Shown here: positions 27,569 to 36,065 of the stretch, one piece after another
How positions within the stretch are numbered: position 1 is the stretch's first letter
Layout: every line of letters begins with the position of its first letter
Assembly (NCBI RefSeq): GCF_025562755.1
Contig: NZ_CP103300.1
Span: 1,439,501 to 1,503,500, forward strand
Direction of reading: 5' to 3'
Origin: Endozoicomonas euniceicola
GTDB lineage: Bacteria; Pseudomonadota; Gammaproteobacteria; Pseudomonadales; Endozoicomonadaceae
Length of the DNA: 64,000 nucleotides
Program-made: the position numbers and the translations under genes
The notes under the pieces: model-generated
What the model was told of the DNA's origin: nothing
Seen by the model: only the letters and a program-made list of their open reading frames with translations
Database searches by the model: none

Positions 27569-28741
27569 TTAGGCAGCAACCGACAGTATGCCGGATTTAC
27601 GCAAGCCTCCATCAGCAGAAACGGACAGTCCTTCCGCCTTTAATTTCAATATGCCTTGCTTCTTGATATTGCGAGCTGCATTAATATCCCGGTCATGGAT
27701 AGCACCACAGCTACACTCCCATGATCGGATTCTCAATGGCATTTTTTCCTGTTTCAAATCGCAGACTGAGCAAGTTTTAGAGGATGCAAACCACTGGTCT
27801 ATCTTCACCAGATGTTTACCTTCCTGCTTTGCCTTGTATTCGAGTTTGGTTATCAGTGAGTGCCAGCCAGCATCAGCAATAGAACGAGCAAGACGCTTGT
27901 TCTTGAGCATGTTTTTAACTTTCAGTGTCTCCACAATCACCGCTTGGTTTTCGTCGATGAGTTGTTTTGATAGCTTATGCTGAAAATCATTACGGGCAAA
28001 GGCTACACGCTCATGCGCCTTTGCCACCAATAAACGGGCTTTGTGCCTACCTTTTGAGCCTTTCTTGCAGCGAGATAGAGCCTGTTGTTTTCTTTTCAGG
28101 TTACGTTGTGCTTTTTTCAGAAAGCGAGGATTGCCAGTCTTATGGCCGGTACTGGTGATAGCCAGATCAGCAATCCCCATATCAACACCGACAACCTGAT
28201 TAGCTTCAAGATTATCAATCTGTTTTGGTTGTTCCTGGGTATCATCAGCCAATATGGAGGCAAAATACTTGCCGGTTAGCGTTCTGCTCAGGGTGATAGA
28301 CTTCACCTTACCCACTATTTCACGATGCACTTTAGCCCTTATGGGCTTGCACTTGGGGATTTTTATCCAGTTATCGCCCACAGAGACAGACGTACAATGG
28401 TAGCTACTTTGCTTGCCATGCTTTTTCTTGAAGCGAGGAAATCTTGCCTGCAATTTGGGATTGAAAAAGTTTTGAAAGGCCGTATCCAGATTGATAGTGG
28501 CCTGTTGCAGTGCAATAGAGTCAGCGTTTTTCAGCCATGAGTACTTTCGGCTTTTCTTGGCTTTTGCCAGCAAGGGCTTCAGGTGTTTTTTGGGAGAAAG
28601 GCTCTGCCCACGAACCTTGTAATAATGAACCTTAATAGCCAGGGCCTTGTTCCATACGAACCGCACAGCATCAAACTGACGGTCGAGAAATTCCGCCTGC
28701 TCTGATGTTGGATAGATTCGTACTTTGGTGGCTCTCAGCAT
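27569..28741 (-). CDS. tnpB: TnpB RNA-guided nuclease (IS605 OrfB)
   Basis: The protein has 390 residues and appears intact. An N-terminal helix-turn-helix OrfB region (KVRIYPTSEQAEFLDRQF) precedes the split RuvC nuclease: D187 in GVDMG, E271 in VIVETLKVKNM and D352 in HDRDINAARN. The zinc finger is CSVC...CSCG (C324, C327, C343, C345). TnpB proteins are guide-RNA-directed DNA nucleases that help their element persist at donor sites. The ATG at 28741 gives the standard MLRATKVRIYP N-terminus. With tnpA broken, the nuclease could still be expressed and use the adjacent right-end RNA. Confidence 0.93.
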   Translation of the reverse strand: MLRATKVRIYPTSEQAEFLDRQFDAVRFVWNKALAIKVHYYKVRGQSLSPKKHLKPLLAKAKKSRKYSWLKNADSIALQQATINLDTAFQNFFNPKLQARFPRFKKKHGKQSSYHCTSVSVGDNWIKIPKCKPIRAKVHREIVGKVKSITLSRTLTGKYFASILADDTQEQPKQIDNLEANQVVGVDMGIADLAITSTGHKTGNPRFLKKAQRNLKRKQQALSRCKKGSKGRHKARLLVAKAHERVAFARNDFQHKLSKQLIDENQAVIVETLKVKNMLKNKRLARSIADAGWHSLITKLEYKAKQEGKHLVKIDQWFASSKTCSVCDLKQEKMPLRIRSWECSCGAIHDRDINAARNIKKQGILKLKAEGLSVSADGGLRKSGILSVAA

Positions 28742-28806
28742 GGAACGTTATTTCAGTGCTCATTAATATAAGCTTAATATTACAGGTATTTGAAAGAGGT
28801 TTTCAA

Positions 28807-29346
28807 GTGAGCGCACACAATAAAGATTTGCTTGAAGGGTATCTTCGCAAACGACATAGCGTTACCAAGCTGGTTGTTCATTTGGTGTTCACGACAAAGT
28901 ACAGGCGAAAGCTTTTTGATGGCTATATGATCAAGCAGTTACGGGAGTCGTTCGAGAGTGCATGTGAAAAACTGGAATGCCAGTTAGGGAAGCAGCAGAA
29001 CATAATATACCGCTGTTGGCTGTTGGCTGTTGGCTGTATGAGCAGCTAATAGCCAAAAGCCAACAGCCCGGTAAGTTATTGAATGCTGCGCCCCTTACTT
29101 GAAATGGATGGCGAAAAAGATCACGTACACCTGTTGGTGACCTACCCACCAAAACTGGCTATCAGTGTCATGGTAAATAATCTCAAATCAACATCATCAA
29201 GACGGTTGCGAATGCTGAATACCCACCTTACTGCTCAGAGCAAAGCAGGCTTAATGTGGTCAAGGTCTTACTTTGCTTGCAGTGCTGGCGGTGCAACTAT
29301 CGAGACTCTGAAGGACTACGTTAATAGCCAGAGTACACCAGATTGA
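28807..29346 (+). pseudogene. tnpA: IS200-type TnpA transposase interrupted by hairpin element C
   Basis: The upstream part reads RKRHSVTKLVVHLVFTTKYR and ends ACEKLECQL. The downstream part resumes LEMDGEKDHVHLLVTYPPKL and ends LKDYVNSQSTPD. Together they make a 142-residue Y1 transposase with the HUH motif DHVHLLV and the catalytic tyrosine in LKDYVNSQ. The two parts are separated by 108 bases of element C plus a duplicated TTA, 111 bases in total, so the frame is preserved, but a TAA inside the insert (29047-29049) stops translation. GTG at 28807 has AGAGG upstream. Removal of the insert restores a single continuous frame. Confidence 0.85.
28987..29094. mobile_element. heptamer hairpin element, copy C, inside tnpA
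   Basis: The 108-base element starts GGGAAGCAGCAGAACATAAT and ends GTTATTGAATGCTGCGCCCC. The two ends are imperfect inverted repeats over about 27 bases. The core has TTGGCTG units opposite AGCCAAA/AGCCAAC units. TTA flanks it on both sides (28984-28986, 29095-29097). The interrupted tnpA frame proves that this DNA was inserted. It has no coding capacity, so it is best described as a MITE-like element. Confidence 0.85.
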
Positions 29347-29436
29347 TGGCGGAAGGCTCTGCGCCTTCCCGTCTTATATCCCCGCCCGCATTGGGCGAGG
29401 GTTTACAACGATTTTGCTAAAACGCCGACAGGGCAT

Positions 29437-31311
29437 TCAGACTTCCTCTGCCGGAAACGCTGCCCGCCGGTGCCACTGCAGGATAATCACAGCAAAAACA
29501 AGCAATAGCCCAAGCAGCCCGAAGCCTGCCGGATTAAACAGCAATAACGGCAGGCTAAGACCACATACAATGCGCTCAACCCATGAAAGCGCCCTGAGCA
29601 GGTAACCTTCAACAGCCATCGCCATAGCGACGATAATGGTCAGAGTCTGAACCACTCCCACAACAAATCCAAAGGCATTACCGTCAGTATTGATCAGGCC
29701 GGAATACGCCATCATGATGGGAATCACAAACAGGCCAGCAGCCAGCTTAAAGGCCTCAACGGATGCCTTGATCGGGTTAGCGTCTGCCACACCAGCCCCG
29801 GCAAATGCTGCCAGGGCAATAGGCGGAGTAACGTTTGATGTCTGGGATAACCAGAACACCAGAAGGTGTGCACTCAGCAGTGGCAAACCAAAGTCACTCA
29901 GCAATGGCACTGCCATCACTGCCAGCACAATATAAGCGGCGGTTACCGGCAGCCCCATTCCCAGTACCAGCGCCACCAGGCTGATTAACAGCAGGGCAGT
30001 GAATAAATAGCCACCGGAAAGCGTCATCACAAACTGGGTAAACTGCAAACCAATGCCCGTTTGCCCCACTACCCCGACAATAATACCAGCCGCACCACAG
30101 GCGGCTGATATTGGCAACGCCAGCAAAGCGCCATTTTTCATACCCAGAATAACTTTCTGTATTCCTATACGACTATGGCTACGTAACCCTGCCGTTACCA
30201 GAATGGCACCACAACCAATAACCCCCACCAGCAGGGGTGAAAAGGCCATTAATAATAGCGCCGTGATTAACAACAATGGCAAAAGAAAATGCGCCCCGTG
30301 CTTCATGACATCCCGGGCGGCTTCCGTTCTCTGGGCAGAACTTAACCCAAGCTTGCAGGCCATGATATGGACGTATAACAGGGTGCAGAAAAAGTACATC
30401 AGAGCTGGTGCAATGGAAGCAATCATAATGTCGCTATAAGGCACACCAGTAAACTGCGCCATCACAAAAGCTCCAGCACCCATAATTGGCGGCATGATCT
30501 GCCCCCCTGTAGAAGCTGCCGCCTCTATACCGGCTGCCTGCTCTGGCTTATAACCCAGCTTTTTCATCATTGGGATGGTGATCGAGCCCGTTGTCACCGT
30601 ATTGGCAATGGCAGAACCGGAAATTGACCCCAACCCCGCCGAAGCAATCACTGCTGCTTTGGCAGGGCCACCCCGGTACTTCCCGGCGATAGCAAACGCC
30701 AGGTCGATAAAAAATTTGCCTGCTCCGGTCACCTCCAGAAAAGCACCAAACAGAACGAAAATAAAAACAGTGGTTGCTGCTATGCCCAACGCCGAACCAA
30801 AGACGCCATTGCTGGAATACACCTGAAACTGTATCAGCTCCTGCAAACTGTAAGCTTTGGTCGCCAATGTTCCCGGCAAAACACTGCCAAAGGCGCTGTA
30901 GGCAAGAAACAGTCCGGCAATCACCACCATCACCCAGCCAACTGTACGACGACAGGCTTCCAGTAGCAGTGCGAGACAGACGACACCTGAAATAAGATTG
31001 GGAGTAGCCAGTCCATACAGCAAATAATTGATATCGTTATAGTCAAAACTGACGATTAAATAGCCAGAGACTAAAGCGGCAACCGCCAGTACCAGATCAA
31101 ATAAACGCCCCGGAATATAAAGCCGGTGTTGCTCATTACTGATAAGAGGGAAGTGCAGGAAGATCAGCACCATCACCCAGCTCAAATGAGCTGGCCGAAA
31201 ATAGGTGGCTGAAATAGTTGAAGTAACGCCCTGCCATATCTGAAAGCCCGACAGCAGAACCGCCAGTATCAGGACCAGATAGCCAGACTGCTTAATAACC
31301 GACTTCACCAT
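29437..31311 (-). CDS. TRAP transporter fused permease, 4TM and 12TM units
   Basis: The protein has 624 residues and about 16 or more membrane helices. It combines the small (DctQ-like) and large (DctM-like) TRAP permease units. Family motifs include GLGSISGSAIANTVTTGSIT, EAAASTGGQIMPPIMGAGAF and LGMGLPVTAAYIVLA. It drives Na+-coupled uptake of an organic acid delivered by the periplasmic TAXI protein encoded upstream. A GGAGGGAG lies 6 bases before the ATG at 31311. The gap to the upstream gene is 35 bases, so they form an operon. The substrate is not evident; TAXI systems often carry glutamate or other carboxylates. Confidence 0.93.
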   Translation of the reverse strand: MVKSVIKQSGYLVLILAVLLSGFQIWQGVTSTISATYFRPAHLSWVMVLIFLHFPLISNEQHRLYIPGRLFDLVLAVAALVSGYLIVSFDYNDINYLLYGLATPNLISGVVCLALLLEACRRTVGWVMVVIAGLFLAYSAFGSVLPGTLATKAYSLQELIQFQVYSSNGVFGSALGIAATTVFIFVLFGAFLEVTGAGKFFIDLAFAIAGKYRGGPAKAAVIASAGLGSISGSAIANTVTTGSITIPMMKKLGYKPEQAAGIEAAASTGGQIMPPIMGAGAFVMAQFTGVPYSDIMIASIAPALMYFFCTLLYVHIMACKLGLSSAQRTEAARDVMKHGAHFLLPLLLITALLLMAFSPLLVGVIGCGAILVTAGLRSHSRIGIQKVILGMKNGALLALPISAACGAAGIIVGVVGQTGIGLQFTQFVMTLSGGYLFTALLLISLVALVLGMGLPVTAAYIVLAVMAVPLLSDFGLPLLSAHLLVFWLSQTSNVTPPIALAAFAGAGVADANPIKASVEAFKLAAGLFVIPIMMAYSGLINTDGNAFGFVVGVVQTLTIIVAMAMAVEGYLLRALSWVERIVCGLSLPLLLFNPAGFGLLGLLLVFAVIILQWHRRAAFPAEEV

Positions 31312-31346
31312 GACTTACTCCCTCCACAAGTCTTCTGTCGAGCCGC

Positions 31347-32264
31347 TTACTGAACGGTTTTAAGATATCTGGCCGCGCCGGGGTGTAATGGCACACCGTT
31401 AAGGCTGCCCGCATTGGCGAGGGTGGTCGCGTTAGCGGCTTTAACCACTTTTCGCACCTGATCAATATTCTCAAAAGCGGTGCGGGTTAGTTCATAAGCC
31501 AACTCTTCCGGAAGGTCTGCATTAACAACAAGCACATTCCAGACACTCAGGGTATTGACAGCCCCCACCTTGTTATAAATCCCTTCAGGGATGGTATAGC
31601 TGCTGTAGGCAGGGTACTTTGACTTAAAAGTCGCCTGCTCCTGTTCAGACACGTCAAGAAGACGAATGTCGTGAGTCAGTGCCAGCTGCGTCACAGCGCC
31701 AACGCCTTGTCCTCCGACAATAAATCCAGCGTCAATCTGACCATTGGCAAGGGCATTAGTGGTTTCAGAGTAGTTCAGGTAAACCGCGTTCACTGCCACC
31801 CCCAGAGATTCCAGTAGTGCCGCAGAGGTTACAGCAGTACCTGAACCCGGCGCTCCCAGGGAAACCCGTTTACCGTTCAGATCAGACAGGGACTTAATAT
31901 CCGTCTTTGCTGTCGTCAACGCATGAACCAGATTGGGGTAAAGGGCAAATAACACATTCACCGGCATTTTTGCCGGAAACTTACCTTCTCCTTTATAGGC
32001 ATCCAGAACAACATTGCCCATGGCCAGACCGGCCAGCATGTCGCCCCGAACCACTTTTATTGTGTTTTCAACCGAAGCCGCCGTGACTTCTGCCTTAACG
32101 TTGACCCCCTCGATATTATCGGACCAGACTTTGGCCAAAGCGCCTCCGAATGGATAATAAATTCCACTCTGTCCACCTGTACCAACGGAATAATTGTTCG
32201 CACTCACCGAAAAAGACAATACCGGCAAGATCAAAGCAACCAACGACAATAGTCGTTTACCCAT
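31347..32264 (-). CDS. TAXI-family TRAP transporter solute-binding protein
   Basis: The protein has 305 residues. A signal peptide (about residues 1-22, LLSLVALILPVLSFSVSA) is followed by NNYSVGTGGQSGIYYPFGGA, the TAXI-family N-terminal motif, and VSLGAPGSGTAVTSAALLES. It binds the substrate in the periplasm and hands it to the fused permease encoded downstream. AAGGGGAA precedes the ATG at 32264. It is the first gene of the two-gene operon. Confidence 0.93.
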   Translation of the reverse strand: MGKRLLSLVALILPVLSFSVSANNYSVGTGGQSGIYYPFGGALAKVWSDNIEGVNVKAEVTAASVENTIKVVRGDMLAGLAMGNVVLDAYKGEGKFPAKMPVNVLFALYPNLVHALTTAKTDIKSLSDLNGKRVSLGAPGSGTAVTSAALLESLGVAVNAVYLNYSETTNALANGQIDAGFIVGGQGVGAVTQLALTHDIRLLDVSEQEQATFKSKYPAYSSYTIPEGIYNKVGAVNTLSVWNVLVVNADLPEELAYELTRTAFENIDQVRKVVKAANATTLANAGSLNGVPLHPGAARYLKTVQ

Positions 32265-32475
32265 GGTTTTCCCCTTCTATTTCATTATTGTTCTATGAGA
32301 TTTTTTATTTCGAGAGTCTAACTTTAGCGATGGCCTGATACAACGACATTGGCTATCAAGGGTAAATATAATAAAAACTGAAAGCTACTATATAAAAAAC
32401 TAATTTTGCTTATGTGTCATCTACTGTTAGATTGCCTCCGTCATTGTCATCACTTCCAACAAGTGGGCAAAAAAT

Positions 32476-33474
32476 ATGGAACAAGCACAACAACATCCTT
32501 TGACAGTTAAAGTGGACTCCAGCCGGATAGCCGCTAAATTAAGCAGGGTACCGACTCCATTGGGCGGGCTGGCGCTCAGTATCGCCAGTTTAGGCGGCGC
32601 CTGGGCACTGGCGAGTCCAGACGCTGCTACAGAGCTAAAATTAGTGACGGCGATTATTGCAGCAGTGCTGATTATTAAAGTCATGCTCAAATTTTTATTG
32701 CATCCACACCTGATTAAAGAAGAACTGGCACATCCGGTTCTTGCGAGTATCATTCCCACCTGCGCCATGGGGACAATGGTCATCGCGCAGTCGCTGTTAC
32801 CTTATGCTCCAGCCTTTGCACAGGCGCTTTGGCTGGTCGCTGTAGGCTGTCATTTATTGCTATTGGGCAGTTTTGTGTTTCATCGTTCACTTCAGTTCAA
32901 AATGGAAGACATGGTACCCAGCTGGTTTGTGCCACCGGTAGGCATTATTGTTGCTGCGGTTACCAGCACGGGTATGGGGCATGAGAGCCTGGTAGTCGGA
33001 CTCTTTATTTTTGGCCTTGGCAGTTACTTCATCAAGCTGCCGTTTATGCTGTACCGTTTGATATTTCGTGATGCCATTCCAAATGCTGCACTTCCAACGT
33101 TTGCGATCATGGCTGCACCAGCCAGCTTGTCACTGGCAGGCTATTTAACCATCACTGACGATCCTAACCCGCTACTATTGCTAATTCTGGTGCCACTGGC
33201 GATTTCCATGACCTTTCTGGTTTACATTGCCTTTACTCGTCTGTTGCGCCTCCCCTTTTCTCCAGGATATGCAGCATTCACTTTCCCGATGGTGATCGGT
33301 GCCACAGCCCTGCTGAAACTCGATATCTGGTTATCATCCCATGACCTGGTATGGCTGGCTGAAAATATCCGACATTTAGCTCAGGTTGAGATTATTATCG
33401 CAACAGCCATCGTCGTATACGTATCTGTTCGTTACTTGCACCATTATCTGGCAAAGCCATTTCTTAAAAAATAA
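32476..33474 (+). CDS. TDT-family (TehA/SLAC1-like) transporter
   Basis: The protein has 332 residues and about ten membrane helices, with no signal peptide. The opening SRVPTPLGGLALSIASLGGA and the later VPPVGIIVAAVTSTGM and GYAAFTFPMVIGATAL match the tellurite-resistance/dicarboxylate transporter family, which includes TehA and SLAC1 anion channels. Substrate unknown: dicarboxylates, sulfite or other anions are all possible. The ATG at 32476 has only a weak purine-rich leader. It is divergent from the TRAP operon, with 211 bases between them. Confidence 0.85.
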   Translation: MEQAQQHPLTVKVDSSRIAAKLSRVPTPLGGLALSIASLGGAWALASPDAATELKLVTAIIAAVLIIKVMLKFLLHPHLIKEELAHPVLASIIPTCAMGTMVIAQSLLPYAPAFAQALWLVAVGCHLLLLGSFVFHRSLQFKMEDMVPSWFVPPVGIIVAAVTSTGMGHESLVVGLFIFGLGSYFIKLPFMLYRLIFRDAIPNAALPTFAIMAAPASLSLAGYLTITDDPNPLLLLILVPLAISMTFLVYIAFTRLLRLPFSPGYAAFTFPMVIGATALLKLDIWLSSHDLVWLAENIRHLAQVEIIIATAIVVYVSVRYLHHYLAKPFLKK

Positions 33475-33660
33475 GTTGTCCTGATTACCACTGAACGTCC
33501 GCCAGTTTCAGGAGCCGTTCAGGCATAGGGGCGGTGTATAGGTGGCTACTTCGAACATAGCCGAAATACGCGTCTTGCTCTGGGTGATGAGGTATATCCC
33601 AAGGAGCCAGCACGTTAGCGGTAACTTGGTGGCTTTGAATATGGTGGTGATGCCGTCCTG

Positions 33661-34287
33661 TTATAATACGAATTCAGGATCATCCGGGTACTCATAGTTT
33701 GCACCATCGGCATTGTGCATTTCAGCCCGACAAACGGGACAGTGGCGGGCTCCTGACTCGACAAGCATTTTTAAACACCTGTCGTGTAATCTGTGATGAC
33801 AATTGTGAAGTGATCTGTGAGGACGTAGATACAAGCCTGTCAGGCAAATGGGGCACATGTCGGTTTCCATACTTGAAAAATAACCGTGATAGTTAGTTTT
33901 ACCCCAAGTATATTCTTTTAACTCAGAATCGGGGGGTCGTTCCGGATCTGCTGTGCAGAATGACGCTAATAATCTTTGAGACGCCGTATCTACATATTCT
34001 TTGATGAAGAGGGCTTCCCCACTCTCATTTTTATTACAAAACGGATCGATGCAGAAACGGATCATATCTTTGTGTTGCTCCATTAGATGTTCTTGTAGTT
34101 TATCTCTAGTGGAAAATCTGAACCCACATATTTTGCAATACCAATAACCGATGGAGGCGGTATGCTGGTCTCCAAAATAAGAACCATCTACCAATTTAGC
34201 AGCCACATGAGAAAGTGCGTGAGTAAGGTATAGCCTATTATTCCAATATTCAATAGTGGTATTACAAATTAGACAATGATGTCGCAT
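33661..34287 (-). CDS. C2H2-C2H2-RING-H2 protein, array copy 1
   Basis: The protein has 208 residues. Two C2H2-type fingers come first (C5, C8, H23, H27; and C51, C54, H67, H72 in YWYCKICGFRFSTRDKLQEH). A C-terminal RING-H2 follows (C145, C148, C163, H165, H168, C171, C183, C186). RING-H2 domains are the E2-binding module of eukaryotic E3 ubiquitin ligases, so a host-targeted ligase is a reasonable inference. No signal peptide is visible. No Shine-Dalgarno precedes the ATG; the upstream bases are pyrimidine-rich. The conserved upstream promoter seen in copies 2-4 is missing here, so this copy may be silent or differently controlled. Confidence 0.8.
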   Translation of the reverse strand: MRHHCLICNTTIEYWNNRLYLTHALSHVAAKLVDGSYFGDQHTASIGYWYCKICGFRFSTRDKLQEHLMEQHKDMIRFCIDPFCNKNESGEALFIKEYVDTASQRLLASFCTADPERPPDSELKEYTWGKTNYHGYFSSMETDMCPICLTGLYLRPHRSLHNCHHRLHDRCLKMLVESGARHCPVCRAEMHNADGANYEYPDDPEFVL

Positions 34288-34616
34288 AGGGAGGTCACTC
34301 GTGAATGGTTATTCTCCAGCGAAGGAGCATTTCGGTAACAACAACCACTTCGACAATTTCAGGTAGGAGAAATAGCTGTCTTGTAACGGGGTAACATCGA
34401 CGACGCAAAATCAACGGGAAACAGACACTCGGAGTCAGTTGTACATTGCTACAGCCAGCTTTACAAGTGGGCAAAAGTTTCATACTGACCTGTACTATCA
34501 TTCCAAATTACCTTCCTGCGTAGGAAACGGAATGACATTCCAAAGCACTTCATTTTAAACTCAGTAAACGCCAATAAAACCCACGTCCTTACATTTTAAG
34601 ACCGATCCTGAAATCA

Positions 34617-34790
34617 TCAACCTCCCAAGGTAATCGGGCGGGCTGCTTTGAACATGTTCACAGCAAAGCCAGGCGGCGTTGTACGAGATACCCAGTTGCC
34701 GATGCAGGTTCATGCCGAAATACGCGTTTTGCTCTGGGTGATGAGGTATATCCCAAGGAGCCAGCGCGTTAGCGGTAAACTTGGTGGCTT
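34617..34790 (-). pseudogene. decayed transposase fragment, IS1595-like
   Basis: On the minus strand a frame reads DIPHHPEQNAYFGMNLHRQL and then GISYNAAWL. HRQLGxSYNxAWx resembles the helix region of IS1595-family transposases. No intact transposase surrounds it. The segment corresponding to about 34725-34790 also occurs at 33550-33627, ahead of RING copy 1, so it was probably part of the duplicated unit. The family assignment is tentative. Confidence 0.35.
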
Positions 34791-34792
34791 TA

Positions 34793-34907
34793 GGGGCGCA
34801 GCATTTAATAACTTACCGGGCTTTTGGCTGTTGGCTTTTGGCTATTAGCTGCTCATACAGCCAACCGCCAAAAGCCAACAGCGGTATATTATGTTCTGCT
34901 GCTTCCC
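34793..34907. mobile_element. heptamer hairpin element, copy D
   Basis: The 115-base element begins GGGGCGCAGCATTTAATAAC and ends ATTATGTTCTGCTGCTTCCC, the reverse orientation of copies C and E. TTA flanks it on both sides (34790-34792 and 34908-34910). The paralogous segment ahead of RING copy 1 reads GGTGGCTTTGAATATGG at 33620-33640 without any element, which looks like an empty site. The core has TTGGCTG/TTTGGCT units and their inverse around a CTCATA loop. Confidence 0.85.
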
Positions 34908-34940
34908 TTAAATTTTGAATATGGTGGTGATGCCGTCCTG

Positions 34941-35555
34941 TTATAATACGAATTCAGGATCATCCGGGTACTCATAGTTTGCACCATCGCCATGGTGCAT
35001 TTCAGCCCGACAAATGGGACAGTGGTGGGCTCCTGACTCGACAAGCATTTTTAAACACCTGCCGTGTAATCTGTGATGACAATTATTAAGTGATCTGGGA
35101 GAGCGTAGATACAAGCCTGTCAGGCAAATGGGGCACACTTCGTCTATTCTTGAAAAGTCATATTGACCCCAGGTATATTCTTTTAACTCAGAATCGGGGG
35201 GACGTTCCGGATCTGCTAAGCAGAATAACGCTAATAATTTTTTAAGCCCCATATCTGCATATTCTTCGATGAAGTAGGCTTCCTTATTCTCATTTTTATT
35301 ACGATGCCATTGGTCGGTACAGTAAATGATCATGTGTTCGTGTTTTTCCGTTAGATGATCTTGTAATTTATCTCTATTGGTAAATCTGAACCCACATATT
35401 TTGCAATACCAATAACCGGAGGAGGCAGTATTCTTGCCTACAAAATAAGAACCATCTGCAAATTTGGCAGCCACATGAGAAATTACGTGAGAACGGTATG
35501 CCGTAATAGTCCAATTATCAAAAGTGATATTACAAATCAGACAATGTTGTCGCAT
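34941..35555 (-). CDS. C2H2-C2H2-RING-H2 protein, array copy 2
   Basis: The protein has 204 residues and the same architecture as copy 1. The first finger is HCLICNITFDNW with its distal histidines. The second is YWYCKICGFRFTNRDKLQDH. The RING-H2 starts CPICLTGLYLRSPRS and ends HHCPICRAEM, with all eight ligands present. The N-terminal and middle regions carry most substitutions relative to copies 1 and 3, whereas the C-terminus YEYPDDPEFVL is constant. A conserved promoter lies 83-111 bases upstream. Likely a ubiquitin-ligase-type effector; untested. Confidence 0.8.
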   Translation of the reverse strand: MRQHCLICNITFDNWTITAYRSHVISHVAAKFADGSYFVGKNTASSGYWYCKICGFRFTNRDKLQDHLTEKHEHMIIYCTDQWHRNKNENKEAYFIEEYADMGLKKLLALFCLADPERPPDSELKEYTWGQYDFSRIDEVCPICLTGLYLRSPRSLNNCHHRLHGRCLKMLVESGAHHCPICRAEMHHGDGANYEYPDDPEFVL

Positions 35556-35637
35556 AGGGAGGTCACTCGTGAATGGTTATCAGGGGAAATGGCTATCCAG
35601 TAACAGCAAAGGTAATAAGTTGTTTTTTAGTATAGTC

Positions 35638-35666
35638 TCTATAGCATGGCACGGCTTCAGTGGCAA
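35638..35666 (-). promoter_or_regulatory. sigma-70-type promoter of RING copy 2
   Basis: On the minus strand TTGCCA and TATAGA are separated by exactly 17 bases, with TGC just before the -10 (extended -10). The same arrangement is conserved upstream of copies 3 and 4, with TTGCTG as the -35. Confidence 0.55.
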
Positions 35667-35805
35667 TAAACTAACTTGTTGTTATATATACCGAAATCGT
35701 GATTTCCATACATTATGGAACCGTTAAATAATATTTATTTTTCTTCTCAGTTTTTATCGTCATAATACCGCACCTTTGATGTATATCACTGAGTGAACGG
35801 AGCGT

Positions 35806-35880
35806 ATGGGTAATCTATCAGAGCGCTTTCCAAAGTTGCGCGAAAGCTCTGACTGGCTGGCGACAGTCAAAAAAGAAAGG
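35806..35880 (+). pseudogene. duplicated 5' end of yeiH, copy 1
   Basis: This begins ATGGGTAATCTATCAGAGCG and stays nearly identical to the yeiH start at 38059 for about 65 bases, including the upstream leader. It then diverges after CTGGCTGGCG. It is not a functional gene. It marks the edge of a duplicated unit that includes the RING gene and its promoter region. Confidence 0.75.
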
Positions 35881-35899
35881 AAAGGTAAATACTGCGGTA

Positions 35900-35945
35900 G
35901 CTGCTTAGTATTGGAAGCTCGCTCCTTCAGGAGCGAGTAGTTCAC
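35900..35945 (+). mobile_element. orphan IS200/IS605 right-end scar, copy 1
   Basis: GGAAGCTCGCTCCTTCAGGA then GCGAGTAGTTCAC has the GAAGC-hairpin-GTAGTTCAC form typical of IS605 right ends and omega RNA 3' ends. The stem is CTCGCTCC/GGAGCGAG (35918-35937). No tnpB remains beside it. An almost identical scar is at 37034-37079. Confidence 0.5.
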
Positions 35946-36065
35946 TATGGTGTTGCTGGTAAAAGAAGTTGGCTTCCCGGTAGCCCATAACCTTCAGGCT
36001 ATGCATTGATTAGGATGAACACCCATACGGGGTATGCCACTGAGCCTGGTGGTTATGCCGTCCTG

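Larger units (their letters stand above)
27529..29402. mobile_element. IS200/IS605-family element with divergent tnpB and tnpA
   Basis: The element carries tnpB on the minus strand and a Y1 transposase gene tnpA on the plus strand. The right end, next to the tnpB 3' end, has a hairpin (CTCACCC/GGGTG) and ends in GTCAC at 27529. The left end has a CCGCCCGCATTGGGCGAGGG hairpin near 29380-29402. IS605 elements lack inverted repeats and target duplications, so both outer coordinates are estimates. tnpA is interrupted by hairpin element C, so transposition would need TnpA from another copy. Confidence 0.85.

Noticed and set aside
35760..35945. Minus-strand frame of 61 residues between RING copies 2 and 3
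   Set aside because: It lies antisense to the truncated yeiH copy and across the IS605 right-end scar. It has no ribosome binding site.
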